The position numbers were made by a program, and so were the translations under genes. From an uncultured Chthoniobacterales bacterium (lineage in GTDB: Bacteria; Verrucomicrobiota; Verrucomicrobiia; Chthoniobacterales; UBA10450): a stretch of 8,508 nucleotides of DNA. Location of the stretch: contig CATPAT010000212.1 in the NCBI GenBank assembly GCA_955652155.1, positions 1 through 8,508 on the forward strand. The letters are read 5' to 3'. Below the pieces are notes generated by a model. It was not told the DNA's origin, searched no databases, and was given only the letters and a program-made list of their open reading frames with translations. This document shows positions 6,518 to 8,508 of this stretch, piece by piece (within the stretch, counting starts at the first letter, position 1; every line of letters begins with the position of its first letter).

Positions 6518-7020
6518 AGAATTCGATTGCGGTAGCGTTAGCCTGCCTCAGTTTGAGCGGTTGCCTTGGCTATCACATCGGACCCGCCAAGCCATATTAT
6601 CTTCGCGACGTTCACACGATTGCGATCCCGACTTTCGTCAATAAGACGCTCTTGCCCCGCGTGGAAGTGCTCGTGACCGATACCGTGATCAAACAATTTC
6701 AACAGGACGGTACTTTTCGAATTGGAAGTGGCGGATCGGCGGACGCAACTTTGAAAGGTGAAATCATTCGCATCAGCAGGTCACCGGCGCGTTCGGTGAC
6801 CGGAAATGTTTTGGCGACGAGCGAATTTAATCTGTCCATGCGCGTGAGATACAGACTGGTAGGTCCAGACGGCAAACCGCTCGGCCCTTTTGCCGAGGTG
6901 GTTGGAACCACGAGTTTCTTCGTCGGAACGGACGTGACCACCGATGAGCGCCAGGCACTACCTCTGGCCACCGAAGAATTGGCCACCCGGCTTGTCACCC
7001 AGCTGAGCGAAGGCTGGTGA
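6514..7020 (+). CDS. lptE: LptE-like LPS-assembly outer-membrane lipoprotein
   Basis: The 168-residue product has a lipoprotein signal peptide with lipobox LSGC (14-17), so the mature protein should begin with lipidated Cys17, followed by GYHIGP. The mature part (about 152 residues) has the LptE/RlpB-family layout: an early IAIPTFVNKTLLPRVEVLVTD-like segment (36-56, the 'fix the small-protein name to outer-membrane targeting' region), ADATLKGEI (77-85), a beta-rich middle with LATSEFNLSMRVRY (103-116) and a final helix ending LVTQLSEGW. LptE plugs the LptD barrel and helps place lipopolysaccharide in the outer leaflet. The start is a GTG whose last two bases form part of the TGA stop of the BamD-like gene (GTGA). 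No strong Shine-Dalgarno sequence is present, so reinitiation after the upstream gene is likely. The next gene starts 6 nt after this stop. LptE sequences diverge strongly between phyla, so the family call rests on pattern and context. Confidence 0.85.
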   Translation: MKNSIAVALACLSLSGCLGYHIGPAKPYYLRDVHTIAIPTFVNKTLLPRVEVLVTDTVIKQFQQDGTFRIGSGGSADATLKGEIIRISRSPARSVTGNVLATSEFNLSMRVRYRLVGPDGKPLGPFAEVVGTTSFFVGTDVTTDERQALPLATEELATRLVTQLSEGW

Positions 7021-7026
7021 TGCGGG

Positions 7027-7905
7027 ATGAAAGGGGAGGAGAAACTTTGGGAAATTCTCAACGATAAACTCGAAACGCTCCGCGCGAGCAGCCGTTTGCC
7101 CGAAGCCATTCGTGTCGCCGAAACTTTGCTCGAACTGGCCAAGCGCACGTTTGGCGAGGATGACAATACGCTGGCGTTGAGTTACGAAAAACTGGGGCAG
7201 CTTCTCGACCAAGGTGGTGACCGCGCCAAAGCCAAACCCTACCTGCTAAAGGCGCACGGCGTTCTGGAAAAAGCCAAACCACCGAACCAGCGGATGCTTT
7301 ACCGGTCGGCGCGGCGGCTCGCTTTCTTGTGCGATAACCTCGGCCAACAGGAAGAAGCGATCCGGTATTACGAGAAAGCGATCGCGGCCGGCACGCAACT
7401 GGACGACCTTTCCTATGCGGATCTGGGGACAATGCTTAACAACGTCGCCCTCATTTTCAGGAAATCAGGCCGGCAGAAAGCGGCGGAGCCGTACTACCTG
7501 CACGCCCTTCAGATTTACGAGAAGCAACTCGGGCCGCAGCACGCCGACGTCGCGTCGGTGCTGAATAATCTCGCAGTCTTTTACACCAACGAGAAGCGTT
7601 ATTCCGAGGCGGAGAAAACGCATCTGCGTGCGCTCGGAATTAGAGAAAAAGTGCTGCCGCCAACGCATCCCGACATCGCTCAATCAAAATGCAATCTGGC
7701 CGTGGTTTATCATTCCCGAGGCGATTATCCGAAAGCAGCCGAGCTTTATCGAGCGTCGCTTAAGAGTTGGGAAGAAGCGACCGACAAACCGCCTGAAGAT
7801 TACGAAATCGTCGCGGCTAATTATGCCGATCTGCTGCGTTCGTTAGGCAAAGCCCGGAAAGCGCAACAACTCGAAGCACGGGCGCGCAAACGGCGGCGCG
7901 GTTAA
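7027..7905 (+). CDS. Kinesin-light-chain-type tetratricopeptide repeat protein
   Basis: The 292-residue product consists almost entirely of TPR helices, with repeats at about 5-39, 47-82, 91-123, 133-168, 175-210, 217-250 and 258-285. The central units have the 42-residue period of kinesin-light-chain TPRs: N139, N181 and N223 begin equivalent NVA/NLA helices and are followed by YEKQLGPQHADVA and REKVLPPTHPDIA linkers. Such proteins are scaffolds; the partner cannot be told from the sequence. There is no signal peptide or membrane segment, so it should stay in the cytoplasm, unlike its two envelope neighbours. The C-terminus is strongly basic (RARKRRRG). ATG 7027 follows the lptE stop by 6 nt, and no better in-frame start exists nearby; a GGGGAGG lies just inside the gene rather than before it. 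It appears to be the last gene of the operon; no convincing terminator follows. Confidence 0.88.
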   Translation: MKGEEKLWEILNDKLETLRASSRLPEAIRVAETLLELAKRTFGEDDNTLALSYEKLGQLLDQGGDRAKAKPYLLKAHGVLEKAKPPNQRMLYRSARRLAFLCDNLGQQEEAIRYYEKAIAAGTQLDDLSYADLGTMLNNVALIFRKSGRQKAAEPYYLHALQIYEKQLGPQHADVASVLNNLAVFYTNEKRYSEAEKTHLRALGIREKVLPPTHPDIAQSKCNLAVVYHSRGDYPKAAELYRASLKSWEEATDKPPEDYEIVAANYADLLRSLGKARKAQQLEARARKRRRG

Positions 7906-8064
7906 GGCGCGGCGCGAGATCGACATCTGCTCTTCCTCTCACTTTTCTTCTTCGCCTGCTTGAGACTTAACGGACTAAGATTAAGAGGAAAATTGAGATC
8001 CCTGTGCCGATGAGTTTTCACGTTGCGCCTGCACGCACTCTGCGCATGGTAGTTGCCCTCGCTC

Positions 8065-8146
8065 GCTCACGTGGCGGAATTGGCAGACGCGTACGGCTCA
8101 GGACCGTATGGGGCAACCCGTGGAGGTTCGAGTCCTCTCGTGAGCA
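8065..8146 (+). tRNA. tRNA-Leu, anticodon CAG
   Basis: The full cloverleaf can be folded. Acceptor GCTCACG (8065-8071) pairs with CGTGAGC (8139-8145), with discriminator A at 8146. The D arm is GCG...CGC (8074-8090). The anticodon stem TACGG/CCGTA encloses loop CTCAGGA with anticodon CAG at 8099-8101, reading CUG leucine codons. A long variable arm (about 8109-8121), typical of class II tRNAs, is followed by the T arm GGAGG-TTCGAGT-CCTCT. CCA is not encoded and must be added enzymatically. The 159 nt between the TPR gene and this tRNA hold no recognisable gene, only a pyrimidine-rich stretch (about 7926-7955), and I see no convincing promoter for the tRNA. Confidence 0.97.
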
Positions 8147-8201
8147 ATTTGCTCGACGATCAGACGCCCGTCGGTTGTAACGTCACCGCAAATTAACGCA
8201 T

Positions 8202-8508
8202 ATGCAGTTACGTCTCTATATCCACATTGGACTTTGGTGCACACTGTTCGCAGTCTTTCTTGCCTTTGCCATACCGATTGTCGGGCCCGCGCTCGTAGAA
8301 AATCAAATCGGTCCGGCCGAAGTGAATCGATCGATCGATGCTTACATTCTGGCTTTGACCGGGATCAAACACGGTTCGGAGAAACTTCCAGATGTCTTCA
8401 GTAGGTTGCCGAAAGCAGGACCACTCATAATTGTTGTCCGCAAGGATGACTCTCAAAGTGAGTTTCTTGGGATGATGATTGGGTACGTTTCATGGCCACG
8501 GGAAATTA
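8202..8508 (+). CDS. Unrecognised protein with N-terminal membrane anchor, 3' end outside the window
   Basis: From ATG 8202 an open frame of 102 codons reaches the right edge without a stop. The N-terminus has a hydrophobic segment (about residues 6-31, HIGLWCTLFAVFLAFAIP then VGPALV) that looks like a signal anchor or uncleaved signal. It is followed by a polar stretch with IGPAEVNRSIDAYI and a more hydrophobic patch, GPLIIVVRKDD (about 73-83). I do not recognise the family. No ribosome-binding site is clear. It starts 56 nt after the tRNA and could be transcribed with it. A minus-strand frame of 82 residues (8208-8456) overlaps, but lacks any protein-like feature as convincing as the anchor here. 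Confidence 0.6.
   Translation, partial: MQLRLYIHIGLWCTLFAVFLAFAIPIVGPALVENQIGPAEVNRSIDAYILALTGIKHGSEKLPDVFSRLPKAGPLIIVVRKDDSQSEFLGMMIGYVSWPREI

Noticed and set aside
8154..8173. CGACG/CGTCG hairpin just after the tRNA, considered as a terminator
   Set aside because: The stem is only 5 bp with a 10-nt loop, and the following bases are not T-rich.
8326..8339. Short ATCG tandem (3.5 copies)
   Set aside because: It is too short to distinguish from chance, and it lies inside the partial coding region.
8208..8456. 82-residue minus-strand open frame
   Set aside because: It overlaps the plus-strand frame that starts with a convincing membrane anchor and stays open to the window edge; the minus frame has no recognisable motif.

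Overview
The window looks like ordinary chromosomal DNA from a Gram-negative (diderm) bacterium, most likely in the Verrucomicrobiota (Chthoniobacterales-like). I base this on a moderately high GC content, a DUF2851 protein, the character of the BamD-like and LptE-like proteins, and a 7-nt ATTCGTC tandem repeat that I remember as common in that phylum. This lineage call is inference; no marker gene was searched. Nothing suggests a mobile element, prophage, CRISPR array or defence island.

Layout, left to right. A DUF2851 gene on the minus strand runs off the left edge (1-1130) and is divergent from serS (seryl-tRNA synthetase, 1223-2503, plus strand). The 92-nt gap between them holds two back-to-back sigma70-type promoters, each placed so that transcription would begin at or next to the start codon. 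Convergent with serS is a minus-strand pair: a DUF72/YecE-family protein (4173-5063) followed after a short gap by a multi-pass HTTM/vitamin-K-carboxylase-like membrane protein (2537-4156). The intergenic region 5064-5233 contains a perfect 8-bp-stem hairpin and separates this pair from a plus-strand operon. That operon encodes a BamD-like TPR protein (5234-6517), an LptE-like lipoprotein (6514-7020, overlapping through GTGA) and a kinesin-light-chain-type TPR protein (7027-7905). A tRNA-Leu(CAG) gene follows at 8065-8146. The window ends inside an unrecognised membrane-anchored protein (from 8202).

Functionally, serS and tRNA-Leu belong to translation. The plus-strand operon pairs outer-membrane protein assembly (BamD-like) with lipopolysaccharide export (LptE-like), so it is an envelope-biogenesis cluster whose third, apparently cytoplasmic TPR member has no known role. 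The DUF72 and HTTM genes have no obvious shared pathway.

I see no clearly new system. The points most worth checking are the paired, apparently leaderless divergent promoters, a QMDLF sliding-clamp-binding-like peptide at the C-terminus of the DUF72 protein, a lysine in the HTTM protein that may match the carboxylase active-site base, and two tandem dnaX-type slippery heptamers in the BamD-like gene.
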